This document shows positions 44,104 to 54,400 of a DNA stretch of 64,000 nt, piece by piece. This DNA comes from Castor canadensis (taxonomy: Eukaryota > Chordata > Mammalia > Rodentia > Castoridae): the NCBI RefSeq assembly GCF_047511655.1, contig NC_133389.1, forward strand, positions 26,604,501 to 26,668,500. Direction: 5' to 3'. The position numbers and the translations under genes are program-made. Each line of letters opens with the position of its first letter. Positions within the stretch are counted from its first letter, which is position 1. Below the pieces are notes generated by a model. That model was given only the letters and a program-made list of their open reading frames with translations, had not been told where the DNA came from and searched no databases.

Positions 44104-44342
44104 GTAGTGTGCCAAATCTAAACGAGATTTAAAACTGAAGCTACACATTGAGAAGTTTTTTTTTTTTTTATTGCTTTCTTGAGTAATGCCTTCCTAGGGC
44201 CTGTATTACAACATGCATGATGATTGCTTAAACCAGGGGTCAGCATACAACAGTCCTAAGTTGGGGGTAAGGGAGTATTTCTCAGATGGTACTCTTAGAC
44301 ACCCATCATTAGGAATGACTACTGAAACAGAATGGTCACAAT

Positions 44343-44400
44343 GGGCTGGAGGTATGGCTTGGTATGTACCAGCTCCTGGCTCTATTCCCAGCACCACATT
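44343..44400 (+). repeat. Short ID SINE relic
   Basis: gggctggaggtatggcttgg and ctctattcccagcaccac with the middle deleted. Confidence 0.5.
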
Positions 44401-44704
44401 AATAGATACCAATATATATTCTAATAACAAAATATATATTCTACTATAAAATACATATATTCTAATATATAATTGGAATATTCTAATTTCATACTAATTT
44501 CACAATGTATGGCTTAGTGAGAAGTTGCTTCTGAACCCAACTTCCAAGCTAAGGATAGAGTCCCCTTTTTTTTCTGGCGTCTGAGCAAATGCTTTCACTT
44601 CAGGAAAGCCTTCACCTCATATTCAAGGGGATCCAAGTCTGTCTTTGCTGCCTCATCAGGAAAACTAACTGTATAGTCAAATTTCACACAAGATAAATTA
44701 ACTA

Positions 44705-44788
44705 TGGCTGCAGGTGTGGCTTAAGTGGTAGAGCACCTGCCTAGCAAGCTTGAGGCCCTGAGTTCAAACCTTAGTACCACAAAAAGAC
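44705..44788 (+). repeat. ID-type SINE
   Basis: Shows caggtgtggcttaagtggta, gagcacctgcctagcaagc and gagttcaaaccttagtacc. Close to the ID part of the dimers, so probably recent. Confidence 0.8.
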
Positions 44789-45189
44789 AATGACCCAGGC
44801 CCATCAGATGGACCTGGGACTGGAATTCCTCATGGGGCAACTCAATATTTAAAAAAAAAAAAAAAAAAGGATACATTACCTAGTAGCAGCTAAGAAAGAC
44901 ACAAGACACACATCCAGAAACTGGTCTGACCCTTGAGGTAGGCCTGGGTTGTTAGAAGTTGGCCTGGTGCTCCCTGCTAGGCTCATGTCATTCTCCTTCT
45001 GCACATTAACAAGCCTATAGTATACCAAGCTCAGACATGGCCACTATGTGATGAAATGAGACGAAACAGGACCACTTCATAATTTTGTCTAGGTATAGGT
45101 AAGATCACTGTGCAAACCATGCAATACCAGCTACCATGAGAGACTGTGGCTTCTCCACCACGTGTGGCTTTAGCCTAGCTCTCATCTGC

Positions 45190-45345
45190 CCTCTTCCTAG
45201 GTAAGGTTACAGTCAGGTGGCACATAATGACATTTCTATCAACAGACTACATAAACAATGGGGTCTGGTAAGACCATATTGCCCAGTGACACATGACAGT
45301 CTTAGTTTGCCTAAATCTACTCTATGATGTTTGCACAATGAAGAA
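45190..45345. repeat. Possible ancient DNA-transposon relic
   Basis: cacataatgacatttctatc, ggggtctggtaagaccata and ctatgatgtttgcacaatg recall a mammalian MER-type element that I cannot name with certainty. Orientation unclear. Confidence 0.3.
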
Positions 45346-45884
45346 TTTGGGGGGGACCATGTCCCCCATTGTCAAGGAACACATAACTATATTCAGATGC
45401 CCATCAAAGACTTGTCCCTACTTCTGGTCAGCATCCAATCCAGAGTTAACCCTTGCTTCTTTGGATCCTCTTCAAACCACCTAACCAAAGGCTAAATCCT
45501 AACACCACCTTCCTGAGGTACCTCCCAGTTCCCTTCAAAGGTATACCCAATGTGTGCATTCTCCCATGTTCAGTGATCATTAAGCCCAACTCTTTCGACT
45601 ACTGGTGTGTTTCTGAAGGTGTGTTGCTGAGGGCATATACACAATGGTGTCTTCGTCCACCAACATTAGTGTTTTACAGAGAAAAACACTAATACTTCCA
45701 AGGAAGTATCAGGATTGTGCCTAAAGTTATATTACTAAATGAACTTTTTTTGTCAGTGCTGGGGATTAACACACACTCAAAATTCTAAACAGGGGAGTTC
45801 AGCAAATCAGTGGCTGTATTACTTTCTGTTTACATTTCATTTCTTTCACCTTGTATGGCAATTTGAACTTCCTTTTTTTAAACA

Positions 45885-46080
45885 TTTCAATTTTTTTTAT
45901 ATTATTGTAGTGGGATACATTGTGACATTTACAGAAGTTCTTAAAATATATCATAGTTGAATTTCATCCCCTCCATCATTCTCCTTTATTCCCCCTCCCA
46001 CCACTCCTGGAATAGTTTCAACAGGTCTCGTTTTTCCATTTACAAACACATGCACACAATATTCGCACCATAGCAACTTG
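45885..46080 (-). repeat. L1 3' end-like piece, reverse
   Basis: A T-rich start, then gtgggatacattgtgacat and ccctccatcattctccttta: pyrimidine-rich sequence like an inverted L1 3' UTR. Subfamily unknown. Confidence 0.35.
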
Positions 46081-46236
46081 AACTTTCTAAAGAGTAGGTA
46101 TTTGTTGCAAGGACAAAACCACAGCCAAGATAATATTTGTCTTTTAATGAATAAAAATTGACGTTCTCACCAAGGTAGATTAACAGCGAGCACATAAATA
46201 GCTTTCTCTTGTGTCACTGTTTCAGATTCATATGCT

Positions 46237-46353
46237 TTTCTTCTTTTTGAGACAGGGTCTTGCTACATGGCCCAGGCTGGCCTCAAGCTCCAGTTCCTCC
46301 TGCCTCAGCCTCCTGAGTACTGAAGTTACAGGTGTTGCACCACCACACCCGGT
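46237..46353 (-). repeat. B1-like SINE, reverse
   Basis: gagacagggtcttgctacat, ctgcctcagcctcctgagta and ggtgttgcaccaccacaccc. Ten-base target duplications ttcatatgct lie at 46,227-46,236 and 46,354-46,363. Confidence 0.8.
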
Positions 46354-46737
46354 TTCATATGCTCATTTAAAAGTTTGTCCTTGCCCCTGCTGACTTCACC
46401 AACTTTCTATTACTGAATCTTCTCCAAGCATTGTTGACTAAGCTGTTATCATATGTGTTACAGGGAAGCAGGAAAGTTGTGCAAGCATGGAAAAATTACC
46501 CAGAAATGTGGGAGGTAGGACTAAGGCTAGACAATTCTGAAATCTTGATAAATCTTAGCACTAAAATTTTTAGATTTATGACAGACTCACTAAAATTTCC
46601 AATCTAAAAGTAGCATTACTCCTTCCTCCTTTTCTCCCCAAAACAAGTACAGAAATAAATATATATTGCATTTCTTGTTGTTTGAAAATGGAGTGTTCTT
46701 TATTTTCATTGATAAAGATAAGGGTTTTTTAAAAAAT

Positions 46738-47530
46738 ATTTAATGGGTTTCATCATGACATTTTCACACATGTATGTAATGTTATTTGATCATATTCACC
46801 CCCCCCATTACCTTTTCTTGTTCTCTTTTTCCACTGGTTGCCTTCCTCTTCCCAAATTCTCCCCCTTCTATTTTCATCTCTTTTGGTTTTTGTATTCTTC
46901 CCACACACACACTTGGGCTTCACACTTGCAAAGCAGGTGCTCTCCTCCTTGAACCACACCTCCAGTTCATTTTGCTCTGGTTATTTTGCAGATGGGGTCT
47001 CACAAACTCTTTACCTGGGCTGGCCTCAAACCTTGATCCTCCTGATCTTAGCCTCCCAAGTAGCTGGGATGATATTCGTGACCCACCAGCTCCTGGCTTG
47101 TCCTTTTTGTTTTGTTTTTCATTGGTACCCGAGTTTGAACTCAGGGCCTCACATTTGTTGGCACACGCTCTACCACTTGAGCCACGCCACCAGCCCCCCT
47201 TCCCTTTTTTTTTTAAGTCTAAATTCTACATATGAAAGAAAGCATGCCAGTCTTTGAGTCTGGCTTAACATGGTATTCTCCAGTTCCATCCATTTTCCTG
47301 CAGATGACATCATTTTCTTTATTCATACCTTAATAGGTACCTAGGCTGATTCTATAACTTGGCTATTGTGAATAGTTCCACAATAAACATGGAATGTGCA
47401 GATGTCTCTATTGTATGCTGACTTAGATTCCTTTGGATATATACACCCCGGAGTGATATAGCTGAATCATATGTGGTTCTATTTTTAGTTTTTTGAGGAA
47501 GGTAATATTGTGTTTCTAAAATACTGAAAG
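46738..47530 (-). mobile_element. Reverse L1 3' fragment, split by SINEs
   Basis: The left part (46,738-46,900) is an inverted L1 3' UTR. The right part (47,220-47,530) is the inverted ORF2 end, with ccagttccatccattttcctg, ttggctattgtgaatagttc and ttggatatatacacccc. SINE sequence lies between them. Confidence 0.65.
46905..47205 (-). repeat. Reverse B1-ID dimer plus a second inverted ID unit
   Basis: 46,910-47,098 has the inverted ID and B1 parts ending tgacccaccagctcctggc. 47,104-47,200 is a further inverted ID unit (gagtttgaactcagggcctc, then gagccacgccaccagccc). It may be a composite or two insertions. Confidence 0.7.
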
Positions 47531-47630
47531 CTAAATGTCCACCAGTAGAAAAAAAAATGGGTATGGGTGCGGCTCAAGTAGAGTGCTTACTCAGCACACG
47601 GGAGAGGGAAGGAGAGTAGAAAAATAAGTA

Positions 47631-47694
47631 CACCTCGTGTGATCTTCACCTCGTGTGACGCTCACCTCGTGTGAACTTCACCTCGTGTGACGCT
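47631..47694. repeat. 16-bp minisatellite in a 32-bp higher-order array
   Basis: Four 16-base units beginning CACCTCGTGTGA start at 47,631, 47,647, 47,663 and 47,679. Unit ends alternate TCTT, CGCT, ACTT, CGCT, so the array is two 32-base blocks differing at one base. Each unit keeps a CpG. An ID-like fragment (about 47,556-47,605) lies just before it. Confidence 0.9.
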
Positions 47695-47832
47695 CCATGT
47701 CAGACCTAATAAGTTAGCGTTGTAAGCTGTGCAGCTGCCCATATAGTTATATAAACATGAAAAGGACTCAATACTTTAGAAAACACTTTGTTTCAAGTAG
47801 CAGACTCCATACTTTTTCTCCAGTTATTTTGA

Positions 47833-48148
47833 GATTAGATCAAAAAGAATTAACCTAGAAGGTAACACCCACACACAGGAAATCAATGTGAGTCAATGCC
47901 CTGTATAGCTATCCTTATCTCAACCAGCAAAAACCCTTGTTCCTTTTTATTATGGCTTATACTCTCTCTACAACAAAATTAGAAATAAGGGCAAAATAGT
48001 TTCTGCTGGGTATTGAGGGGGTGGGGGGGAGAGGGAGGGGGCGGAGTGGGTGGTAAGGGAGGGGGTGGGGGCAGGGGGGAGAAATGAACCAAGCCTTGTA
48101 TGCATATATGAATAAAAAAAGAAAAAAAGATAAAAGGAAAAAAAAAGT
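47833..48148 (+). mobile_element. Truncated young L1 3' end, forward
   Basis: From agattagatcaaaaagaatt to the A tail it matches the 3' UTR of the L1 at 34,465-38,417, including the ttctgctgggtattgaggg block and the long G-rich tract. Confidence 0.88.
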
Positions 48149-48149
48149 T

Positions 48150-49030
48150 AAAACCTACAGAAGAGTTGTAAAAATTGAACAATGAATAACCATGCAGATC
48201 ATTTAGACTTCTCTTGCTAACATTCTGCCACATTTGCTTTTTCTTTCTCTGCCAGTTACTTACATGCAATTTTCTGAGTCACTTGAGTTAGTTGCAGACA
48301 TCATGATAATTCACCCCTAAATATTTCTATGTGTATCTACAAAGAACATGGGACACTTTCCTACATAATTACAATATAATTATCATAATCAGGAAATAAT
48401 ATACTTCTGTCTCAAGGATAATTTATATTTTTAAGTTTCCCCAATTACATTTAATTGTTACATTTCTAGTCCCCTTTGATACCATTTTCAACCTTTTTTT
48501 ATGACTGACATTTTTTGAAGAATTCAGGTCCTCCTGTCTGGGGGGTTGGTACCAGTGGGAGGGGAGGATATAAGGAAAGGGTGTAGGAGGGTGAATTCAA
48601 TGGAAGTATTCTGTACTCATGTATGAGACTAGAAAAATGAGACCTGCTGAAACTATTCTAGTAATGGAAGGAGGAGGGATACAGGAGAAGTATGGAGGAG
48701 GTGGATTCAACTCTGATATATTGTAGTAACTTTGGAAAATGTCACAGTGTACCCCCAAGTACATCAGTAAGAAAGATAAAAATAAAAAATAACTGAAAAA
48801 AAAGAATTCAGGTCAGTTGTTTTGCAGAATGTTTCAACTGGATTTGTCTCATTATGGTTAGACTCAGGTAAGACATTTTTGGGAGAAATGCTACCTAGGT
48901 AGCAATGTTCTCGCTGCAACAGGGCCAGTGTGTTCGCTGTTGGTGATGTTAAAGCATGATCTTTTGGTTAAGATAACACCCACAAAATTTCACCTTTGTA
49001 CCAGTTCCTTTTCCCATACCAAGACTAGGT
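48150..49030. repeat. Ancient L1M 3' UTR-like sequence
   Basis: Phrases such as gttttgcagaatgtttcaac and gttggtgatgttaaagcatg recall an L1M 3' region. It is interrupted by the insertion at 48,531-48,801. Orientation not certain. Confidence 0.4.
48531..48801 (+). mobile_element. Short L1 3' end insertion with perfect target duplication
   Basis: A G-rich start (ggttggtaccagtgggagg), gatatattgtagtaactttg, and an A-rich end. Exact 13-bp duplications aagaattcaggtc lie at 48,518-48,530 and 48,802-48,814. Its 3' UTR differs from that of the 38,400 element, so it is another subfamily. A related end is near 58,370-58,450. Confidence 0.75.
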
Positions 49031-49284
49031 AAGCATCCACATTCATATTTACAAGTTTTAATATATGTTAATCTTTCACTCAGTGGTTTTAGGATCTACT
49101 CACTGGAGCCATTTTTAGTAACAGAAAACAGTAAACTTGGAAACACCTGTTGATTGTGATTTGCAGAATGAATGGGAAATTCAGATGCCTATCTGAAATA
49201 TGTGGAGGGCAAACTGAATAGAGGACTACATACAACAGTATATGCGAGTGTGAAGTTCCTCTAACTTAAGTTTTGTTTTTGTTG

Positions 49285-49760
49285 TTTTAAATAAAATTTT
49301 TACTAGAATATATTCATTACACATGATTCATAATGACAATTCCAAATAGGCTTATATTGTACATTGGTTAGATCATCCCTATGGTTCCTCCCCCACACCC
49401 CTCCTCACCCCATTTAAATCAATTGCAAGAGGTTTCTTTGTTCTAGTTCATGTAAGTATGAAGTCCATCAACCATATACCCTCACCTTAATCTCCTTCAT
49501 TCACCCTCCTCCCTCCCAGTAGTACCCCCCGCCCCCCCCCCACACACACTGTACCTCTTTTACAGTCCTGTCTTGCATTATTATTTAAGTTGATGTGCAA
49601 AGAGGTGTCTCAATTTGTTCCCACTGTGGGTATACTTAACTCTGGTCTGTTCAGTCCTTTCCACTACTCTCCCTTACCCCTTTACCTCACATCCCCCATT
49701 TTTCAACAGCTTTCAATACACATCCTTATATCCTCCCAACTTCAGCTTTGCACTTAGCTG
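49285..49760 (-). repeat. L1 3' UTR-like sequence, reverse
   Basis: A T/A-rich start followed by C-rich tracts (ccccccgccccccccccca near 49,526) and tacctcttttacagtcctg. The overall shape is that of an inverted L1 3' end; the family is not secured. Confidence 0.4.
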
Positions 49761-50094
49761 CGTGGAAACTTTGTCTTTTAAAGAACCATGAAGAACACGA
49801 AGGAGTGATTAGGGAAGTAGGGTTACACTGCCAGGGATGAGGTGCACAGTTCAAGGACCAACTGCCTCAACATGCACCTAATCCTTCGAGGCAGTTTAGG
49901 TAAAAACTGACTGCCTGGAAGCTGTGGAGGGTTGGAGTTTTATCCAATAGGTTGGGGTTGCTAGGAGGCAGAAACTGAGGCCCTCCCTTGTGGGTCCTCC
50001 CCAAATGATGCGGCCACTATGCAGAGGCTGCCTGGGTGTGGGACAGCTATGCCTGCACATTAGATCTCTTTGCCGTTACCCCTTTAACCTTGAC

Positions 50095-50376
50095 ATGGGG
50101 AGGGGGCCGCATAAGGGTAAAGAGCCCTTATATTAATCAGCCCCATAAGGACATAGGGCCATTATCTTAATCCATATCCGGGCCATCTGGGGATTTTAAG
50201 AGTTTTGTATTCCTGGGCATTTATTTCCCCGTTCCTACCTATCTGCACACAAGTTTGATGGAAGGATAGATGGGCATTAGCAAATATATGAGCGTTCACT
50301 GTACAAGCCTTTCCACTTTTCTGCATGTTGAAAAGCTTTCACCATAAAAAGTTGAATCTAAAAAAAAAAAAAAAAT
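50095..50376 (+). repeat. Ancient L1M-type 3' end with A tail
   Basis: ctttccacttttctgcatgt and caccataaaaagttgaatc followed by a 15-base A run resemble the last bases of L1M elements. Confidence 0.45.
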
Positions 50377-50512
50377 AGTGAACACTACAAGAAGGCCACC
50401 AAAGCGTTAAAAAAGCAGGACTCTAGGGCAGGCAGAGAAGACAGTGGCACGCACGGCCTTGCTCGCACCAATCCACCCAAGCCCCAGCCTCCGCCCTGGC
50501 CGCCTCCAGCTC

Positions 50513-50595
50513 GCCCGGCCTCAGTCGTTAGCACACTCCATCGCCTGGTTCCCAGAACTCAGATCGCACACTTGTCACGTCATCATCGGCAGGGC
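50513..50595 (-). ncRNA. Candidate box C/D (sca/sno)RNA, divergent to ACAA2
   Basis: On the minus strand: stem arm GCCCTGCC (50,595-50,588), box C ATGATGA (50,586-50,580), box D' CTGA (50,562-50,559), a small CTGG/CCAG hairpin, a C'-like CGATGGA (50,543-50,537), box D CTGA (50,524-50,521), then stem arm GGCCGGGC (50,520-50,513), which pairs 7 of 8 with the first. Spacing suits a C/D RNA. A TATAAAA (50,716-50,710) lies upstream on the same strand. From memory, human SCARNA17 lies beside ACAA2, but I could not match this candidate's guides to its known targets, so its identity is open. Confidence 0.35.
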
Positions 50596-50709
50596 TCCCA
50601 GCTGCGGCGGCAGGGACATCCCTCCCCTCCCTCCAGCCCAGCCTCAACCTCCCTCCCTCACCCCTCACTTCCCCGCCCCGGGTCCCCTGGTCCCACGTCG
50701 CCTGTCACG

Positions 50710-50716
50710 TTTTATA
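50710..50716 (-). promoter_or_regulatory. TATAAAA on the minus strand of the CpG island
   Basis: TATAAAA, followed by acgtgac, reads toward the candidate C/D RNA and away from ACAA2. A start site near 50,685 would be expected if it is used. Confidence 0.35.
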
Positions 50717-51256
50717 ATCCTCTCAGGCTCCAGGCGAGCAGCGCCGCCCAAGCGGGGCCTGATCATATAAGGAAAATACTGCGGGCTCACAGGGGACTGC
50801 ATGGGGGACACAGGAGCGCCTGGCCCCACTACACTTTCTGTACCGCCCCACCCCCCAGCTTCCCCAGGCCCCAACTTGCGCGCAGCTGGGATACGCAGGC
50901 CTCCGCCGACAGTCTGCGCAGCCGCAGGCCCAGCCAATCCGGCAACACCGTTGCTCGCCACGCCTACTTGGCTTTCAGCCACGCCCACCTACGGCTCCCG
51001 CCCGCCCCATCCTTCTAGTCCCTGCCACTATTGGAGTCTTGTCGCTGTGCTCGACTTTCCCCAAGATTCGCCCGCGGAGACAAAGAGGATAACAGGGGGT
51101 TATGCAAGCCAAGAACAGGATGGATGGGGGGTGTCAAGGAAAATCCTCTTGGTGTGGACACAGCGGGAAAGTCTGTTAGAACTAGGATATGAGGACAAGC
51201 TCCTCCAGGCCCGTTTCCCCGAAACCGGTGCGAGGCGGGGGCGCGCAAGCGCGAGA

Positions 51257-51265
51257 TAACCTTGA
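51257..51265 (-). promoter_or_regulatory. ERR-type half site (one mismatch) near ACAA2 promoter
   Basis: The reverse strand reads TCAAGGTTA, one base from the extended estrogen-related-receptor site TCAAGGTCA. It lies about 170 bases before the start codon. Confidence 0.35.
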
Positions 51266-51430
51266 CTGGCGGGGGGCGGGGACTAGGCGCGCAGACCACG
51301 GGAAGTTGGCGAAAGGACAGGGGCGTGGCCTCGCGGGGCCCAGCCAACACCCTAAAGGCCCTAAAGGGATTGCAGGCAGAATCTGGAGTTGCCCAGACTC
51401 AAGTCCCGCACCGACCTGCCAGCTGCAGTC

Positions 51431-51446
51431 ATGTCCCTGCTCCGAG
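51431..51446 (+). CDS. ACAA2: ACAA2 coding exon 1, MSLLR and split Gly
   Basis: ATGTCCCTGCTCCGAG with donor gtgagc. The start is chosen because the protein lines up with human MALLRG, an in-frame TAA lies upstream at 51,257-51,259, and no in-frame ATG lies between. The context has G at -3. Residue 2 is Ser where I remember Ala. In this family the N-terminus is an uncleaved mitochondrial targeting signal, spanning this exon and the start of the next. Confidence 0.92.
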
Positions 51447-54400
51447 GTGAGCCGGCCCCCTCTGCACCTTGCTCCTCAGGGCCTGTCCCCCCAGCCCGGG
51501 CCTCCGCTTAGGGGCGCGGTGGATGGGGTTCGTTTATGTCCCGTCAGCTCAGGAGGAGGGACAAAGAGGGGAACTTGAGAGTTTGCGTTAAGGAGAAAGA
51601 ACTTGCAAGACGTCAGCAACTGCGATTCCGGTGCAATTTCCAGTGGACAGATTGGAGACCAAGAAGGGCTTGCTTCTGACCTTGGAGGTCATACCTAAAT
51701 ATAGTAGTGACCCACGAGTTCGGGCTCAACTACTGGGGAAAATGGGGTGACCCTACAAGCACTAGGCGGTCTGGGGCAGAGCAGGTGCTCGCAGAAGCCC
51801 AGCAGTCTGGTCTCGGTTGCGCGTGGGTAGGACTCGTGCGTGGAGGGGGTGGCGATGATGTTCTCTAAGGGTCCCCAGGGAATTTTCGCCAGTGTGACTT
51901 GAGCCCCCCAAAATGCTTGGTGGTGGTCTGTTTGTAGAACTGCCTTACTTCCCCTTTTCTCTTTCCTTTAGTTTGAGTCACTCCAGGAAAGTTATGCATA
52001 ACTTCCAGGGTTATTAATTTCTCTTAAAAATTACGTGAACTCCTTTTTCATAACAAGTGAGCACAGTCAGCGGAGTTTTAACTTAAAGACTTAATGTGTC
52101 TGTTGCACTTTCAGAAAAAGAATACTTATGAAGAAGGCCTTGAAGTAGGAAAAGGCTCGGTACGATCAAGGCTTGGAGCACCAAGGCCCGCTGCGAGGAA
52201 AGCGAACTTTTATTGTAAATTCAGTGGAAAGCAATATCAGGATTTCAAACAAGGGAATGGGGGCCTCAGAGCGCTCCTCTTCCCTGATTATCCCTGTTAA
52301 CGATAAGGAGAATTAGAGCTCCATGCAACTACAAACGATGGCCTTGACCGTAGGACAACGAGGCTGGGGAAGCAGGGTGGGAGGATTTGACATACACATT
52401 TGGAAGCGGGTTTGGGAGAACGGTGGTGATTGGCTTTGGCAGGTAAATAAATATGAAGAATGACTACAGGTTTCTGCCTCGAACTTGTTCATGGTGATAG
52501 TCCGTATGGAGTGAGGAAAGATTTGGGAAGGAAGATTGAGAATTCCATTAGGCATTAAGAAGAATTCCATTAAGAAGTCTTTGATGCATGTGAAGCATCA
52601 AGTCAGGTGGGCACTGGTTAGGGTGATCTGGAAGTCAGAGGAGCCAAACCAGGGTCATGAAGAAGTCAAGTGAAAAGGCACACAGTGTGGGTGCAAAGTT
52701 TCCTGCAGTGTGGGTTCCATTGCCGGTGCCCTTCCCCACTCAGAACTTACTACATTTTCTTAACAAAGTGCATGTTGATTTTTTAAAAGACTAGTTCAGA
52801 AAACGCAATTCATTTAGAAGCTGCCTTGTAATGGGCTATCTTTAAAAAAATAAATAATTTCTTAGTGATTTTTCATTTCAATATTTTATTAGTCATTGCC
52901 CCTTTCTTATAGACACCTTTGAAAGTCTGAGGAAACTTTCAGGTAGTGGCTGCGATTAGAACCCATGCATTGAGTTTCAAATAGTAATTGCTAATGGCTA
53001 GTTAGAATACAGCAAAGATAAGGGCTTCTCTGTGGTGGCTTACCATGGGCTTACAGGACTTGGTAGGAAAGAAGCCCGTGTGATCGATAACTGTAAGGAA
53101 AAGGACACATTTGCTTAGGAACTGAATTAACATTGTTAAGGATTGTCATTAACTGATCAGATTTCAGTCAAGAAGAACCCATGCCCCAGATTTTTCCTAG
53201 CACCCATCTCAGCGCTTTGCAGATTTTTCACCCAACAAATACTAACTGCTGCTCATTAGCCTTTTGGGGAGAGTCGAGTATCCCCTCAAGGCAAGCAGGC
53301 CAGGCTGCTAAATGATTCCTGAAACACAAACAGATGCTCCACAGTTTCCCTGAATTGCCTTGCTTGTTAAATATTTTAAAGAAATAAGTAAATATTTACC
53401 TAGTAATGTTGACAGAAAGGAAGAGTTCATGTTTTTCTCCAGTATTTTTCCTGTACTGTTTAAGTCAGCACATTTTACCAGGACTTTTCATGACCCTCTG
53501 GATTAATGTCTCTTCACTGTCCTAAATTTTGCAGAGTCACTGAATTTGCAGTGCTTTTTAAAGTAAACAAGGTTTTAGTTTGGTGTTAAATAAAGGTTGC
53601 CACGTTTGGTATCCCATAAACTTGACATCAGATCAAATTGAAATGGCCTATGAAATAGCAAGAAAAAAAAACCTATAAAGTTGTCTTACCTTTATACTCA
53701 CATATCTCAAACTGTTTTTAAAAAAAGATTCAATAGTATTTTTCCCATTCAAAATAACTGTATTAGTTAAATTAAGGTCGCCCTTAGCTAACCTTTCAGT
53801 CTGTGAGTGTCAAGTAAGAAGCAGTGATAATCAGTGGAATCTTGTCCATGTCCACAACATGTCATTTTTTTTTGAATGCTTTTAATGTATTTATCATCTT
53901 TGGATTTCAAAACTTTCACAGTGATGTGCCACAGTGTTGGGGAGGGGGGCTGTGTAGGATGTTTACCCTATTTGGGGTTTACTAAGCTTGAATCTATAAA
54001 TTTGTCTTTTTTATCAAGTTTGGAGAATTTTCATTTATTATTTCTAAAAGTATTTTTTCTACCCATTTCCTATCTTCCATGACACAGTAAATGCTGTAAG
54101 TCTTTAAGGTTCTATCCATGGGGTTTCATTTCCCCCTGTTTTAAGCTGTTAAACTTTTAAGGGGGGCAATTTTAGGCGTACAGAAAAATTGAGCAGAAAG
54201 TATAGAGCATTACCACATTCCCCCTCATCCCACCCCAGGTTCCCCTGGGTTTCCTTTATTAACATCTGTCATTCGTGTGGTCCATTTGTTACACTTGATG
54301 AGCTAATGTGGATATTTTGTTATCTACTGAAGTCCATAGTTTACATTAGGTTCAGTTTTGTGAGTTTTGACAAATATATAAATGACATATATCACCATTT

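Larger units (their letters stand above)
40275..44120 (+). other. MYO5B: MYO5B 3' UTR (inferred extent)
   Basis: From the stop onward the DNA is AT-rich, without long open frames, and largely free of repeats after 41,225, as expected of a long conserved 3' UTR. Two overlapping-range AATAAA signals at 44,084-44,089 and 44,098-44,103 make the best distal end. A proximal AATAAA at 40,462-40,467 lies before a B1-like SINE and an AT microsatellite and could give a short UTR of about 200 bases. The extent of about 3.8 kb is inferred from these signals and from the long human UTR I remember; no transcript data were available. Confidence 0.6.
44121..50439. other. Intergenic region between MYO5B and the ACAA2 CpG island
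   Basis: Mostly L1 3' ends of several ages and SINEs, with a minisatellite. No coding sequence was found. Confidence 0.7.
50440..51560. promoter_or_regulatory. ACAA2: CpG island and ACAA2 promoter region
   Basis: CpG density and GC content rise sharply relative to the flanks. Elements seen on the + strand: CCAAT at 50,934-50,938, inverted CCAAT (ATTGG) at 51,030-51,034, a double GC box ggggggcgggg near 51,270-51,281 and ggggcgtggcc near 51,319-51,330. There is no good TATA box before ACAA2, as usual for a housekeeping mitochondrial gene. The start of transcription is probably between 51,300 and 51,410. Confidence 0.75.

Noticed and set aside
51121-51160. Another minus-strand match to U12 (ATTTTCCTT near 51,145)
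   Set aside because: Nine bases of low-complexity sequence without C or D boxes; expected by chance, and a caution for the U12 match at 50,768.
50444-51578. Several overlapping open frames of 100-150 codons near the ACAA2 start
   Set aside because: They come from high GC content in the CpG island, are Pro/Arg/Ala-rich on both strands and match no protein.
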